Shown piece after piece: positions 7,889 to 15,393 of a stretch of 25,508 nucleotides of DNA. A program made the translations under genes and the position numbers. Within the stretch, counting starts at the first letter, position 1, and every line of letters starts with the position of its first letter. The stretch lies in contig VBLR01000153.1 of the NCBI GenBank assembly GCA_005878665.1, positions 1-25,508 of the forward strand, read 5' to 3'. The stretch is from Methanobacteriota archaeon. GTDB lineage: Archaea > Thermoplasmatota > Thermoplasmata > RBG-16-68-12. The notes under the pieces were generated by a model. That model did not search any database. It was given only the letters and a program-made list of their open reading frames with translations, and was not told the DNA's origin.

Positions 7889-8980
7889 GTGCGCGACCGC
7901 GTGCGGCGTATTTTCCGGAATGTCAATGATGGACTCGACCTGATTGTATTCCTTAACTCGACCGAGCCGCACATCGACCGTTCCTTCTTCTACGCGACGG
8001 GCCTGACCGACGGTCTGTTCGAAGGCTGCGGCGCCTGGCTCACGCCGGACGGTCGATGCGAGATCACGACTTCCGCCCTGGAGGAACAGGCCGCGAAGAA
8101 GAGCGGTCTGCCGCTCCACGTGTTCCAGACCCGCAACGAGTCGACAAGCCGCACGAAGGGGGCGCTGAAAGGCCACCGGAAGGTCGGCATCAACGCGGCG
8201 GAGCTGACCCATGCCGCATTCCAACGGTTACAGAAACTGGCGTCCAAATCCACCCGGTTCGTCGATATTTCCGAGGCGGTCATGAAGACCCGGCTCGTGA
8301 AGGATCCGGGGGAAATCGAGCAGATCCAGCGGGCGTGCGACATCGCCACAAAATCTTTCGAGGAGACGCTGCCGTTCGTCCGGTCTGGTGTGACGGAAGC
8401 GGAAGTGGCCTCGGAACTCGTCTACCGAATGCAGAAGAATGGGGCCACCGGCCCCTCGTTTCACACGATCGTGGGCTCCGGCCCGAACGGGGCCGAGCCG
8501 CACTACACGGCCGGGGAGCGGAAGATCGAGCGGGGGGACATGATCGTGATCGACTTCGGCGCGATGTACCACATGTACTGCTCCGACGTCACGCGGACCG
8601 TCGTCGTGGGCTCGGCGTCGGAGGAGCAACGCCGGATGCACGACACGGTCGCCCGAGCCCAGGCGGCGGCGCTCGCGAGGATGAAGCCCGGCTCGAAGGG
8701 GAAGTCGGTCGACGCGGCCGCCCGGAACCTGATCGACGGGACGAAGTACAAGGGACGGTTCATCCACGGGCTCGGTCATTCGATCGGCCTCGCGGTCCAC
8801 GACGGCGGCGCCTTGAACGCCTCGAGCGATCTCGTGCTTCGCCCGAACATGGTCTTCACGGACGAACCGGGGGTCTACGTCCCCGGATTCGGAGGCGTTC
8901 GGATCGAGGACGATGTCCTCATCACGAAGGCGGGTCCGCGGTACATGAGCACCGCACCGCGGGAACTGTTGGAGCTCTGA
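7889..8980 (+). CDS. M24 family metallopeptidase (Xaa-Pro aminopeptidase/prolidase-like)
   Basis: This cytoplasmic peptidase of about 363 residues cleaves N-terminal or dipeptide bonds next to proline. The N-terminal creatinase-like domain (first ~130 residues) precedes a pita-bread catalytic domain. All five metal ligands are visible: two Asp in MIVIDFGAMYHMYCSDVTRT, His in FIHGLGHSIGLAVHD, Glu in VFTDEPGVYVPG, and Glu in GVRIEDDVLIT. GTG at 7889 is preferred over GTG at 7859 because GGGGG lies 6 nt upstream and the TATA box at 7850-7857 abuts 7859. Length suits archaeal PepQ-like enzymes. Prolidase versus aminopeptidase P cannot be separated by eye. Confidence 0.9.
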   Translation: MRDRVRRIFRNVNDGLDLIVFLNSTEPHIDRSFFYATGLTDGLFEGCGAWLTPDGRCEITTSALEEQAAKKSGLPLHVFQTRNESTSRTKGALKGHRKVGINAAELTHAAFQRLQKLASKSTRFVDISEAVMKTRLVKDPGEIEQIQRACDIATKSFEETLPFVRSGVTEAEVASELVYRMQKNGATGPSFHTIVGSGPNGAEPHYTAGERKIERGDMIVIDFGAMYHMYCSDVTRTVVVGSASEEQRRMHDTVARAQAAALARMKPGSKGKSVDAAARNLIDGTKYKGRFIHGLGHSIGLAVHDGGALNASSDLVLRPNMVFTDEPGVYVPGFGGVRIEDDVLITKAGPRYMSTAPRELLEL

Positions 8981-8986
8981 CCCCAT

Positions 8987-9535
8987 TCAGGTGAGCGGTC
9001 CTTCCTGCAACTCACGGGCGAGGATGCTCATTCGCATGACGTTCACGAAGCGACCGTCCTTGTAGATGTCCTCGCGGTGGACGCCCTCCCGCTGGAATCC
9101 GAGTCGCTCATACGTCCGGAGGGCCCGGGTGTTGTACTCGAGGACGTCGAGCGAGATCTTGTTGAGCCCGAGCACGTCGAAGCCGTAGCGGAGGACGACC
9201 CGCATCGCCTCGGTGCCGTAGCCGTGCGACCAGAATGACGGTTCGCCGATTACGATCCCGACCTCTGACTTCCGATGGACCCGGTCGATCTTGTGCAGGC
9301 CCAGGTTCCCGACATGCTGACCTTCGACCTCGATCGCGAAGATCTGCTCGTCCGTCCGCCGTTCGTAATCGCGGAACCACCGCTCTTCCTCCGCGAGCGT
9401 CACGGGCGCGTCGCGGCCGAGGAACCGGATGATCTGCGGATCCGAGAACCATTTCACGCAGCGCCGGAGGTCCGTCGACGCGAGCGGCCGGAGGAGGACC
9501 CGCTCGCCGCGCAAAACCCGACGGGCTTCCAGCAC
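8987..9535 (-). CDS. GNAT-family N-acetyltransferase (RimJ/RimL-like)
   Basis: This 182-residue acetyltransferase moves acetyl from acetyl-CoA to an amino group. Its layout is the RimJ/RimL/SpeG-like group: VLLRPLASTDLRRCVKWFSDPQIIRFLG at the start, GNLGLHKIDRVHRKSEVGIVIG in the middle, the CoA pyrophosphate loop WSHGYGTEAM, and NTRALRTYERLGFQREG near the end. GTG at 9535 is chosen because it begins just before the conserved first strand and an AAAGTTCTTT element is centred 30 nt upstream, as at the acylphosphatase gene. An earlier in-frame start at 9622 would overlap the upstream PKD gene. Substrate could be a ribosomal protein N-terminus, an amino acid or a polyamine. Confidence 0.87.
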   Translation of the reverse strand: MLEARRVLRGERVLLRPLASTDLRRCVKWFSDPQIIRFLGRDAPVTLAEEERWFRDYERRTDEQIFAIEVEGQHVGNLGLHKIDRVHRKSEVGIVIGEPSFWSHGYGTEAMRVVLRYGFDVLGLNKISLDVLEYNTRALRTYERLGFQREGVHREDIYKDGRFVNVMRMSILARELQEGPLT

Positions 9536-9560
9536 GGCCTCTGCACGCGAGGGAGGTGCT

Positions 9561-9570
9561 AAAGAACTTT
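9561..9570 (-). promoter_or_regulatory. AAAGTTCTTT promoter-like element of the acetyltransferase gene
   Basis: The minus strand reads AAAGTTCTTT, centred 30 nt before the GTG at 9535 and just beyond the stop of the PKD gene. The same 10-mer is centred 30 nt before the acylphosphatase GTG, which supports a promoter role. Confidence 0.45.
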
Positions 9571-9575
9571 GCCCG

Positions 9576-11552
9576 TTACAGATTCGAAAGGGCGAGGGTC
9601 GCCTGGGTGACCCCGCCGTCATCGTCTCGGACCGTCAGCGTGACCGTGAACGAGCCGCCGGGACGATGCCCGTGCACCACCGCCGCGGTGACATCGAACG
9701 GCGCGGTGCCTCCCTGGCTCTGGGGCGGATCCGGGCCCATCCCGTTGTTCCAGAATGTCTCCCGAACGCTCGTCCCGTCTCCGAACTCCCAAGTCGCGAT
9801 GAGATCGTCGCTGCCTGCATCGTGAAGGCTCGCGCGGAAGGTGATCCCGCTCCGGACGAAGAATGCGGGGAGGTCCGGTAATGTCCACGACCACGTCGTC
9901 GGGTGCCGGACATTGAAGTTGTGAAACATTCGAGTCTCCTGGCCATCCGGGAAGACGACGACGATCCATGCGGGGTTGTCTCCACCCATCTGGCCGTTCA
10001 CGCGGTCGTTCAGGGGCGTATACGCGAGCGTGGCGGTGACATGTTCCCGCAGGGAGAACGTAAGGACGTCGGTCGTCGCGGCTTGTTTCGACGGGCTCCC
10101 GGGCTCCCGCGAGAGGTTGAGGGACGCAAGGAGGCCGGTGTCCGAGTCCACGGCGAAGGAGAGATCGTGCCATTTCTCGCCGGCGATTTCGATTCGGAAT
10201 GCGGCCTGCGCGACGGCGTCGAGTTTCGTGATTTCGGGCGGCTGGTTCGCAATCGTCACGGTCGCATCGGCCTCGGCGACGTGCAGTCCATCGGACACCT
10301 CGACGACGGCCACGCCGGAGAAATCGTCCGTGTAGCGCATCTCGGCAGTCGGCACGGACGACCACGGCGTGTCGAACGTCCCGTCGCCCGTGAAGTCCCA
10401 CCGGAACTGGAGCGGATCGCCATCGGGGTCCGTGGAGCGGCTGGCGCTGAGCAAGATCGTGTCGCCTTCCTTCCCGGTGTACGGGCCGCCCGCGTTCGGG
10501 AGCGGCACGCCTACCGGGACCGTCTCGACGAGCGAAGGCGCGGACGCCGCATCCGCGATGCCGTCACGGTCCATGTCGGATTCAGCCCGCGGCAGCTCCA
10601 CGCGCCCCATGGCCAGGGTGGGTGCGACCAACGTATACGTTCGGGTCAGCGGCTCGTACACAGACGGATATTGAGGGTCCTCCGACCCGCTATCCAGCGC
10701 CGCGGGCAGGTCGACGTTCCACCGCAACGTCCGCGAGCCGTCGTCGTGGCTCACGATGTCGTCGGGCGGGACGGAGTAACTCCCCTCCTCCACACTCCAA
10801 CCCGCAGGCACGGTGTCCTCCAGCACGCCGTGGGTCACGTTCACATCGTTCGTGATCGTGTCCTCGAACGTATACACCGCGATGTTCGTCGCCTCGATCG
10901 TGACATGAATCGTCTGGCCGGCCGTTCCGTCAAGCTGGGTCCACAACGGCTCCTTGCCGATGACGACCGTCGGGTTCGAACGCAGGTACGTCCAGAAGTC
11001 GCTCTGCGTGTTCGAACTTGGCCCTTCGTGATGTTCGTTCGCCAGGATGGGACGCAAGGCGAACGGCAAGGTCTCTCCGCCGATCCGGTAGTGGATTTCG
11101 GCCTGGGTGAATTGGAATTCCTCGGAACACCACCAGGTCGGATGGGGCAGGAAGCCCTGCACCGCCAGGTCTCCATACGAATAGTTCAGGGAGCCGTGCG
11201 CGGGGATCGTCTGCACGGTGAGGACCGCATCCTGCGTCGTCCGGAGGGGATCCGGCGTCGGGCTCTCGAGTGGGTGCGGGCTCATGAGGACGGCCTCCTC
11301 GGAGACGACGACCGGCACGTCCGCCGCGCTGTCGAGGCGAATCCCGACGGGCGCGGTGACCGTGAGTCCATCGCGGACGTACGTCTCGTTCACCACGGTC
11401 GCGCTCACGAGGCCGCGACCGGCCGCCTCCCAGAAGCTCATGGCGCCGGAATCGACGTGGGCCGCCGGTCGGCCGAGTGGCAGCGAGCCGACCACAACGA
11501 GGGCCCCGACGAGGAGAATTACTCCTGTACCTCTCGGCGAAAAGACTCTCAT
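9576..11552 (-). CDS. Large secreted protein with PKD domains
   Basis: This 658-residue protein has an N-terminal signal sequence (MRVFSPRGTG then hydrophobic VILLVGALVVVGSLPL, about 11-26). Residues 40-200 contain an unrecognised domain with WWCSEEF. About 215-310 resembles a DUF11/CARDB-type surface domain (VLEDTVPAGWSVEEGSY). A PKD domain covers about 352-435 (NAGGPYTGKEGD, STDPDGDPLQFRWDF). A second PKD-like domain covers about 560-655 (ATWEFGDGTS ... VTLTVRDDDGG). There is no C-terminal membrane helix or sorting signal, so it is probably released or surface-bound. MDRDGIAD near 327-334 looks like a calcium-binding loop. The frame is open far upstream, antisense to the deacetylase gene, but the signal peptide begins at 11552. 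Likely role is adhesion or cell-surface structure (inference). Confidence 0.83.
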   Translation of the reverse strand: MRVFSPRGTGVILLVGALVVVGSLPLGRPAAHVDSGAMSFWEAAGRGLVSATVVNETYVRDGLTVTAPVGIRLDSAADVPVVVSEEAVLMSPHPLESPTPDPLRTTQDAVLTVQTIPAHGSLNYSYGDLAVQGFLPHPTWWCSEEFQFTQAEIHYRIGGETLPFALRPILANEHHEGPSSNTQSDFWTYLRSNPTVVIGKEPLWTQLDGTAGQTIHVTIEATNIAVYTFEDTITNDVNVTHGVLEDTVPAGWSVEEGSYSVPPDDIVSHDDGSRTLRWNVDLPAALDSGSEDPQYPSVYEPLTRTYTLVAPTLAMGRVELPRAESDMDRDGIADAASAPSLVETVPVGVPLPNAGGPYTGKEGDTILLSASRSTDPDGDPLQFRWDFTGDGTFDTPWSSVPTAEMRYTDDFSGVAVVEVSDGLHVAEADATVTIANQPPEITKLDAVAQAAFRIEIAGEKWHDLSFAVDSDTGLLASLNLSREPGSPSKQAATTDVLTFSLREHVTATLAYTPLNDRVNGQMGGDNPAWIVVVFPDGQETRMFHNFNVRHPTTWSWTLPDLPAFFVRSGITFRASLHDAGSDDLIATWEFGDGTSVRETFWNNGMGPDPPQSQGGTAPFDVTAAVVHGHRPGGSFTVTLTVRDDDGGVTQATLALSNL

Positions 11553-11596
11553 CCCGCCCCGATCCGCGCTCTGAATCGAACATATGAAATCGAGTT

Positions 11597-11606
11597 CGCT
11601 TAAGCG
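11597..11606. promoter_or_regulatory. Palindromic TATA-like element between divergent genes
   Basis: CGCTTAAGCG is a perfect 10-bp palindrome in the gap between the PKD gene (start 11552, minus) and the deacetylase gene (plus). It could serve as a TATA box in either direction. It is about 49 nt from the PKD ATG and 24 nt from a plus-strand ATG at 11625. Confidence 0.5.
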
Positions 11607-11723
11607 TGCCGGCACAATTCTCAGATGTTTCGCGGCGTGATTTTCAATCGTGATAAGCTCGTTTCGGACGGCCTGGAACCGGCTCGACGATGCCTTGAAG
11701 TCGGCTCCGGCCCTCCCTCGGCC

Positions 11724-12731
11724 GTGCTGGTCTACGATCCCCGGTTCCTGGACCACATCGCGTCGCCCTTTCATGTGGAGCGGCCGGATCGGCTGCGGTC
11801 GATTGTCTCCCACCTGGAACGGGCGGATCTGTTCACGGATGTCGAGCGGGCGCCCCCCGCGACCCCCGCCGAGCTCGCGCGAGTCCACAACGCGACGTAC
11901 CTCGAGTACTTCCGAAATCTCGGCGAAGGTCGGCTGGACCCCGAGACGGCCGTGCACCCGGGGACGTTCGACCTCGCGGCCCTCGCGGCGGGGGCCGTCC
12001 TGCACGGGACGAGAGCCGCGGTCCGCGACGGGCGGCCGAGCGTCGCCCTCGTGCGACCTCCGGGCCATCATGCCGGGCCCGACTACGGAGGCGGCTTCTG
12101 TTATCTGAACAACGTCGCCATCGCCGCCGCGGATCAGGTCGCCGAGGGAAGGCGCGTCGCCATCCTGGACTACGACGCCCATCACGGGAACGGGACCCGC
12201 GACATGTTCGCGGGCAGCGCGTCCGTCCTGTACCTGTCCACCCACGAGTACGGGATCTATCCGGGCACGGGCCCTGCGGAGGATGTCGGAGAGGGAGAGG
12301 GCCGCGGGTTCACCGTGAACGTCCCGTTCGCGGCGGGGTGTGGGGACGCGTCGTACCTCGCGGCGCATGACCGGGTTGTCGAGCCGATCGTCGAGCAGTT
12401 CCGGCCGGACGTCGTCCTCATGAGCCTGGGGATCGATGCGCACTACCGCGACCCGCTCACGTCGCTCGTCCTGTCGTCCCCCGGATACGTCGAACTCGTG
12501 GCCCGGAGCGCGGCCCTGGCGACCCGCCTGTGCGGGAACCGGCTCGCCGTGGCCCTGGAAGGCGGATATCATCTCGACGCGCTCGGCGAGGTCATCGCGG
12601 GCGTCGTTGGCCATTTCCGCGGACGATCGACCCGCCTCGCCCTTTCCGAGGTCCTCGATGACACGGGCCGCGGCAAGAGCGCGATCGAGGCGACGATCCG
12701 AGCGCACCGCCCCTTCTGGAACCTACGTTGA
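11724..12731 (+). CDS. Histone deacetylase family (class II-like) zinc hydrolase
   Basis: This roughly 335-residue arginase-fold deacylase belongs to the HDAC/acetoin utilisation/acetylpolyamine amidohydrolase superfamily. Landmarks are HVERPDRL (17-24), the His-His charge relay PPGHHAG (H115, H116), GGGFCYLNN, zinc ligands D151 and H153 in LDYDAHHGNG plus D238 in SLGIDAH, and the catalytic Tyr in EGGYHLD (Y282). It removes acetyl groups from lysines or small amines. GTG at 11724 begins exactly where the family's first strand starts. However, an in-frame ATG at 11625 lies 24 nt after a TATA-like CGCTTAAGCG and would add 33 less GC3-biased residues, so the start is unsettled. Its end overlaps the convergent CBS gene by 9 bp. 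Confidence 0.9.
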   Translation: MLVYDPRFLDHIASPFHVERPDRLRSIVSHLERADLFTDVERAPPATPAELARVHNATYLEYFRNLGEGRLDPETAVHPGTFDLAALAAGAVLHGTRAAVRDGRPSVALVRPPGHHAGPDYGGGFCYLNNVAIAAADQVAEGRRVAILDYDAHHGNGTRDMFAGSASVLYLSTHEYGIYPGTGPAEDVGEGEGRGFTVNVPFAAGCGDASYLAAHDRVVEPIVEQFRPDVVLMSLGIDAHYRDPLTSLVLSSPGYVELVARSAALATRLCGNRLAVALEGGYHLDALGEVIAGVVGHFRGRSTRLALSEVLDDTGRGKSAIEATIRAHRPFWNLR

Positions 12732-13874
12732 CCGGTGGTGCCGCTTCCGCTCGGTGACCTTGCGCTCCTTCTCTTTCACGATCCGCTTGTAGAGCGTCTC
12801 GAGGAGTTTGGTCAACGCGACCCGGAGGTCCCAGTCGAACTCGTGCGCGTAGTAGATCCGGTGGCTCGTCGTGAAGCGCGCCCGAATAGAGTACTTCCAG
12901 CGGTCGCCTTCCGGCTTGTACTTCTGGAAGTGGATCGTGAGGGTTCGCGGTTGCACGAGCGACCCGATTCGCCGCATCTCCTTCTGGATGACGGCGTAGA
13001 TCTCGTCATACGTGTCCTTCGGCTCGTCCTCGAGCCCGCCGATTTCCACGAAGAGCTGCTCGCGCTCCCGGAGTCCCGCGAGGAACTGCATGACGTCCTG
13101 GGACGTGATGATCCCCACGGGCTCGTCTTCCTCGGTCACGATGATCGAGGAGATGTGGTGCTTGGCCATCAGCTCGACCGCGCGATGCACGTCCGCGTCG
13201 GGCCCGACCGTGAGGGGCGGATAGCGCATGACGCTCCCCACCTCGATGACGACCTTCTCCTCGCGGCCCGCTCGGTCCCCGTACTGCTCGCGGACCTTCG
13301 GGCGGGCGAAGAGGTCGACGACGTCCTTCAGCCCGACAACGCCCTTCAGGTGCCGGCGCTTGTCGACGACCGGCACCGAGCGTTCGGCGAGAGACCGTAT
13401 GATCTGCACCGCGTGCTCGACGGTGTCGTCCTCCGCCACGCACTGCGGGTTCGGCGTCATGAAGTCCCGCACGACGACGCCCTCCAGGGCCCGCGTCTCG
13501 ACGAGCGCGCGAACGATGTCCGACCGGGAGATGATCCCGACGAGGGCCTTCCCCTTGATGACGGGGATCGCACGGAACCCGGCCGAGATCATTTTCTCCG
13601 CGGCCTCCGGAAGGGGCGTCTCGGGCGTGATTTCCGGCGGGTTTTCCAGGACGGTCGAGACCTTCGTGGCCGGCGGGAGGTTCCGACGCCGCATCAGCTC
13701 CCGCATCGTGACGACGCCGACGAGCTTCTTGCGTTCGATGACCGGGAGTTCGTGGATGTCGTTCGACTTCATCTTGCCGAGGACATCCCCGAGCGTGTCG
13801 TCCCGACTCGCGGTCACGAGGTTCGTGGACATGAAGTCGGACACCCGGAGGTCCTGGACCTTGTTCCGCTTCAT
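12723..13874 (-). CDS. Four-CBS protein with C-terminal ribosome-hibernation (HPF/RaiA)-like domain
   Basis: Of 383 residues, about 8-270 form four CBS motifs, i.e. two Bateman modules that usually bind adenine nucleotides or SAM. Each has the tell-tale ending: LVGVVTMRELM, LVGIISRSDIV, LKGVVGLKDVV and PVGIITSQDVM. Residues about 275-375 resemble the S30AE/HPF fold: a helix DEIYAVIQKEMRRI, strand LTIHFQKY, strand RWKYSIRARFTT, then FDWDLRVALTKLLETLYKRI and a highly basic tail (KEKERKVTERKRHHRST). That domain in bacteria sits in the 30S decoding site during dormancy. An energy-sensing ribosome factor is the natural inference. TATA box TTCTTATAC lies about 42 nt upstream of the ATG. The HPF assignment is from pattern only; CBS assignment is secure. 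Confidence 0.88.
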   Translation of the reverse strand: MKRNKVQDLRVSDFMSTNLVTASRDDTLGDVLGKMKSNDIHELPVIERKKLVGVVTMRELMRRRNLPPATKVSTVLENPPEITPETPLPEAAEKMISAGFRAIPVIKGKALVGIISRSDIVRALVETRALEGVVVRDFMTPNPQCVAEDDTVEHAVQIIRSLAERSVPVVDKRRHLKGVVGLKDVVDLFARPKVREQYGDRAGREEKVVIEVGSVMRYPPLTVGPDADVHRAVELMAKHHISSIIVTEEDEPVGIITSQDVMQFLAGLREREQLFVEIGGLEDEPKDTYDEIYAVIQKEMRRIGSLVQPRTLTIHFQKYKPEGDRWKYSIRARFTTSHRIYYAHEFDWDLRVALTKLLETLYKRIVKEKERKVTERKRHHRST

Positions 13875-13911
13875 GAAGAACCCGCCGGGGAGAGAGCGAT
13901 AGCGGCCTGGC

Positions 13912-13920
13912 GTATAAGAA
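13912..13920 (-). promoter_or_regulatory. TATA box for the CBS-domain gene
   Basis: TTCTTATAC on the minus strand, centred about 42 nt before the ATG at 13874. It predicts a leader of about 15-20 nt. Confidence 0.5.
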
Positions 13921-13994
13921 AAGTGCGGCCTCTTCCGTCCGAACCGATTGCAGCCCCGGATCTCTCCGAGGCGGCCCGAGAGCGAAGCGAACCT

Positions 13995-14780
13995 CTACGA
14001 GGGCTTCCGCGCTTCGATCAGGAACCGACTCTCTGTGAGCACGAGGCCGTCTCGAGTCGTCAGCCGGTCTTCCAGGAGGAGGAGCGGGGCAAGGTCCCGC
14101 CCCAGCGGATCGAACTCAGGGATCGTCCAGGGCGAAATGCAGAGCAAATACACGAGCTCGCCGAGTCCGCGGTACGCCACGCGGACGTCGTGCGTTTCGG
14201 CCTGGCCGATGATCATCCCGGCGTGCCGGAATCCCCGGGTATACTGGTCGAGAAGGGGGCCGAAGTCTTGCATGCGGGGGAAAAACGGTCGCAACTCGGT
14301 CCACTCATTTCGGCCGACTTGTTGCGTGAGCACGAGTCCGCCGGGTTCGAGAACTCGGTGGACTTCGTCGGGATCCATCTCTTCGTGTCGATCGATGACG
14401 AGGTCGAACACTCCGTCCTGAAACGGGAGGTGAAGGCTGGCACAGTGGACCACCTCGATGCCCAACGGGGACAGTCTTCGTTTGGCGATTGGGGCGTTCA
14501 CGTTCCACGGCTCCGACGCAACGGCACGTCCGCGGTATCCGTTGCACAGTCCCGCGAAGAGTTCCCCCGCGCCGGTCCCGATGTCCAGCGCACGCGTGGC
14601 GCGTGCCAAGAGCTCCCGCGCGCGTCCCTCGTAGTCCCACGGCGGTCCGGGCCCGATCCGTTTCGGAGCAATCCCCTTGAGGTTCCATCCGCGAAACCTT
14701 CGCGCGCGTTCGACATACGGCCGTAGGCGATCGACGTCTGTGGAGTCGCCCTGTCCCGGGGCTCCGGGCATCGTGCGCAT
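13995..14780 (-). CDS. Class I SAM-dependent methyltransferase
   Basis: This 261-residue enzyme has a Rossmann-type SAM site: motif I LDIGTGAGELFAGL (65-78), an acidic end of strand 2 (VASEPWNVNAPIAKRRL), motif post-I HLPFQDGVFDLVIDRHEEMD and RVLEPGGLVLTQQVG. The shape is the Methyltransf_11 type. The N-terminal RARRFRGWNLKG region and the long C-terminal part with LVYLLCISPWTIPEFD presumably shape an unknown acceptor site. The ATG at 14780 is preferred because a TATA-like element (ACTTTATCG on minus, near 14804) is centred about 24-25 nt upstream, suggesting a leaderless transcript. The promoter region is shared with the divergent acylphosphatase. Confidence 0.87.
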   Translation of the reverse strand: MRTMPGAPGQGDSTDVDRLRPYVERARRFRGWNLKGIAPKRIGPGPPWDYEGRARELLARATRALDIGTGAGELFAGLCNGYRGRAVASEPWNVNAPIAKRRLSPLGIEVVHCASLHLPFQDGVFDLVIDRHEEMDPDEVHRVLEPGGLVLTQQVGRNEWTELRPFFPRMQDFGPLLDQYTRGFRHAGMIIGQAETHDVRVAYRGLGELVYLLCISPWTIPEFDPLGRDLAPLLLLEDRLTTRDGLVLTESRFLIEARKPS

Positions 14781-14798
14781 GAATCGCCGCGGGCCACG

Positions 14799-14810
14799 AT
14801 AAAGTTCTTT
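14799..14810. promoter_or_regulatory. Shared divergent promoter element, methyltransferase/acylphosphatase
   Basis: ATAAAGTTCTTT lies between the two divergent genes. It is about 25 nt from the minus-strand ATG at 14780 and 30 nt from the plus-strand GTG at 14835, fitting a TATA region used in both directions. Confidence 0.5.
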
Positions 14811-14834
14811 CGGGCCTGCTCGATTTGCTTCGCG

Positions 14835-15110
14835 GTGAAGGTCCGCGCGGTCGTCGTCTTTCTCGGGCGCGTGCAAGGGGTCTACTTCCGCGCGAATTGC
14901 GCGGAGAAGGCGGAGTCGTTAGGGCTCGACGGATTCGTCGAGAACCGATGGGATGGAAGCGTGGAGGCGGTCTTCGAAGGAGACCGGGCCGCGATCGAGG
15001 CATGCATCGAGTGGAATAAGACCTCCCAACCCTACGCACGGGTCGAATCGGTCCAGGTCTCGTGGTCCGCGCCGAAGGGAGAATTCCGCGGCTTTCACGT
15101 CCGTCGATAG
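14835..15110 (+). CDS. acyP: Acylphosphatase
   Basis: This 91-residue enzyme hydrolyses carboxyl-phosphate bonds such as acetyl phosphate. The phosphate-binding loop GRVQGVYFR (11-19) supplies the catalytic Arg R19, and ENRWDGSVEAVFEG carries the catalytic Asn (N37). The C-terminal RGFHVRR is typical. Length fits the single-domain family. The start is GTG, with an AAAGTTCTTT promoter element centred 30 nt upstream; no Shine-Dalgarno is evident. It is divergent from the methyltransferase gene. A separate promoter precedes the next plus-strand gene, so it may be monocistronic. Confidence 0.94.
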   Translation: MKVRAVVVFLGRVQGVYFRANCAEKAESLGLDGFVENRWDGSVEAVFEGDRAAIEACIEWNKTSQPYARVESVQVSWSAPKGEFRGFHVRR

Positions 15111-15121
15111 TCGTGAGTCGG

Positions 15122-15129
15122 AATATTCA
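15122..15129 (+). promoter_or_regulatory. TATA-like box for the 69-aa membrane protein
   Basis: AATATTCA is centred about 29-30 nt upstream of the ATG at 15155, consistent with a leaderless or very short-leader transcript. Confidence 0.45.
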
Positions 15130-15154
15130 TGGTCGCCTCGGATTCTGCGGGCCT

Positions 15155-15364
15155 ATGTTCGCGGGCTTGGATCCGCGGTTGCGCTTGGCGGTCGCGGAAA
15201 TTATCGCGGGCTTCGCCCTCATCAATTTCGGTGTCGTGGTCGCCATTCTTGCCTATGTTCCCGCCGCGCCGAACGACCAAGCTGCGGCCGCAGTCGGAGC
15301 CGCCTTCGCCGCGCTTCTGGGCGTCGCGTCGGTGGTCAAAGGCGCCAACGATTTCCGCAAGTGA
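15155..15364 (+). CDS. Small two-helix membrane protein, 69 aa
   Basis: This 69-residue frame begins MFAGLDPRLRLAVAEIIAGF. Helix 1 spans about 11-36 (VAEIIAGFALINFGVVVAILAYV). A short loop with PAAPNDQ follows, then helix 2 spans about 44-62 (AAVGAAFAALLGVASVVKG), ending GANDFRK. I do not recognise the family. A TATA-like box 29-30 nt before the ATG at 15155 supports this start over an earlier in-frame one at 15062 that would overlap acyP. It ends 29 bp before the convergent TatD-like gene. Confidence 0.65.
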   Translation: MFAGLDPRLRLAVAEIIAGFALINFGVVVAILAYVPAAPNDQAAAAVGAAFAALLGVASVVKGANDFRK

Positions 15365-15393
15365 ACGCGCCGTCCGACGACGGCAGGGGCCGA

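Noticed and set aside
9903..11603. Plus-strand open frame of 566 codons
   Set aside because: It mirrors the PKD protein gene on the other strand and encodes Arg/Gly/Val-rich sequence without recognisable domains.
11553..12707. Upstream extension of the PKD protein frame, giving a protein of 1043 residues
   Set aside because: The extra part is antisense to the zinc-ligand-bearing deacetylase gene, is rich in Arg/Gly/Asp as shadow frames are, and precedes a proper signal peptide at 11552.
12735..14726. Long plus-strand open frame of 663 codons
   Set aside because: It is antisense to the CBS protein and the methyltransferase, both with clear domain motifs. The translation is a low-complexity Arg/Asp/Glu/Pro mix typical of GC-rich shadow frames.
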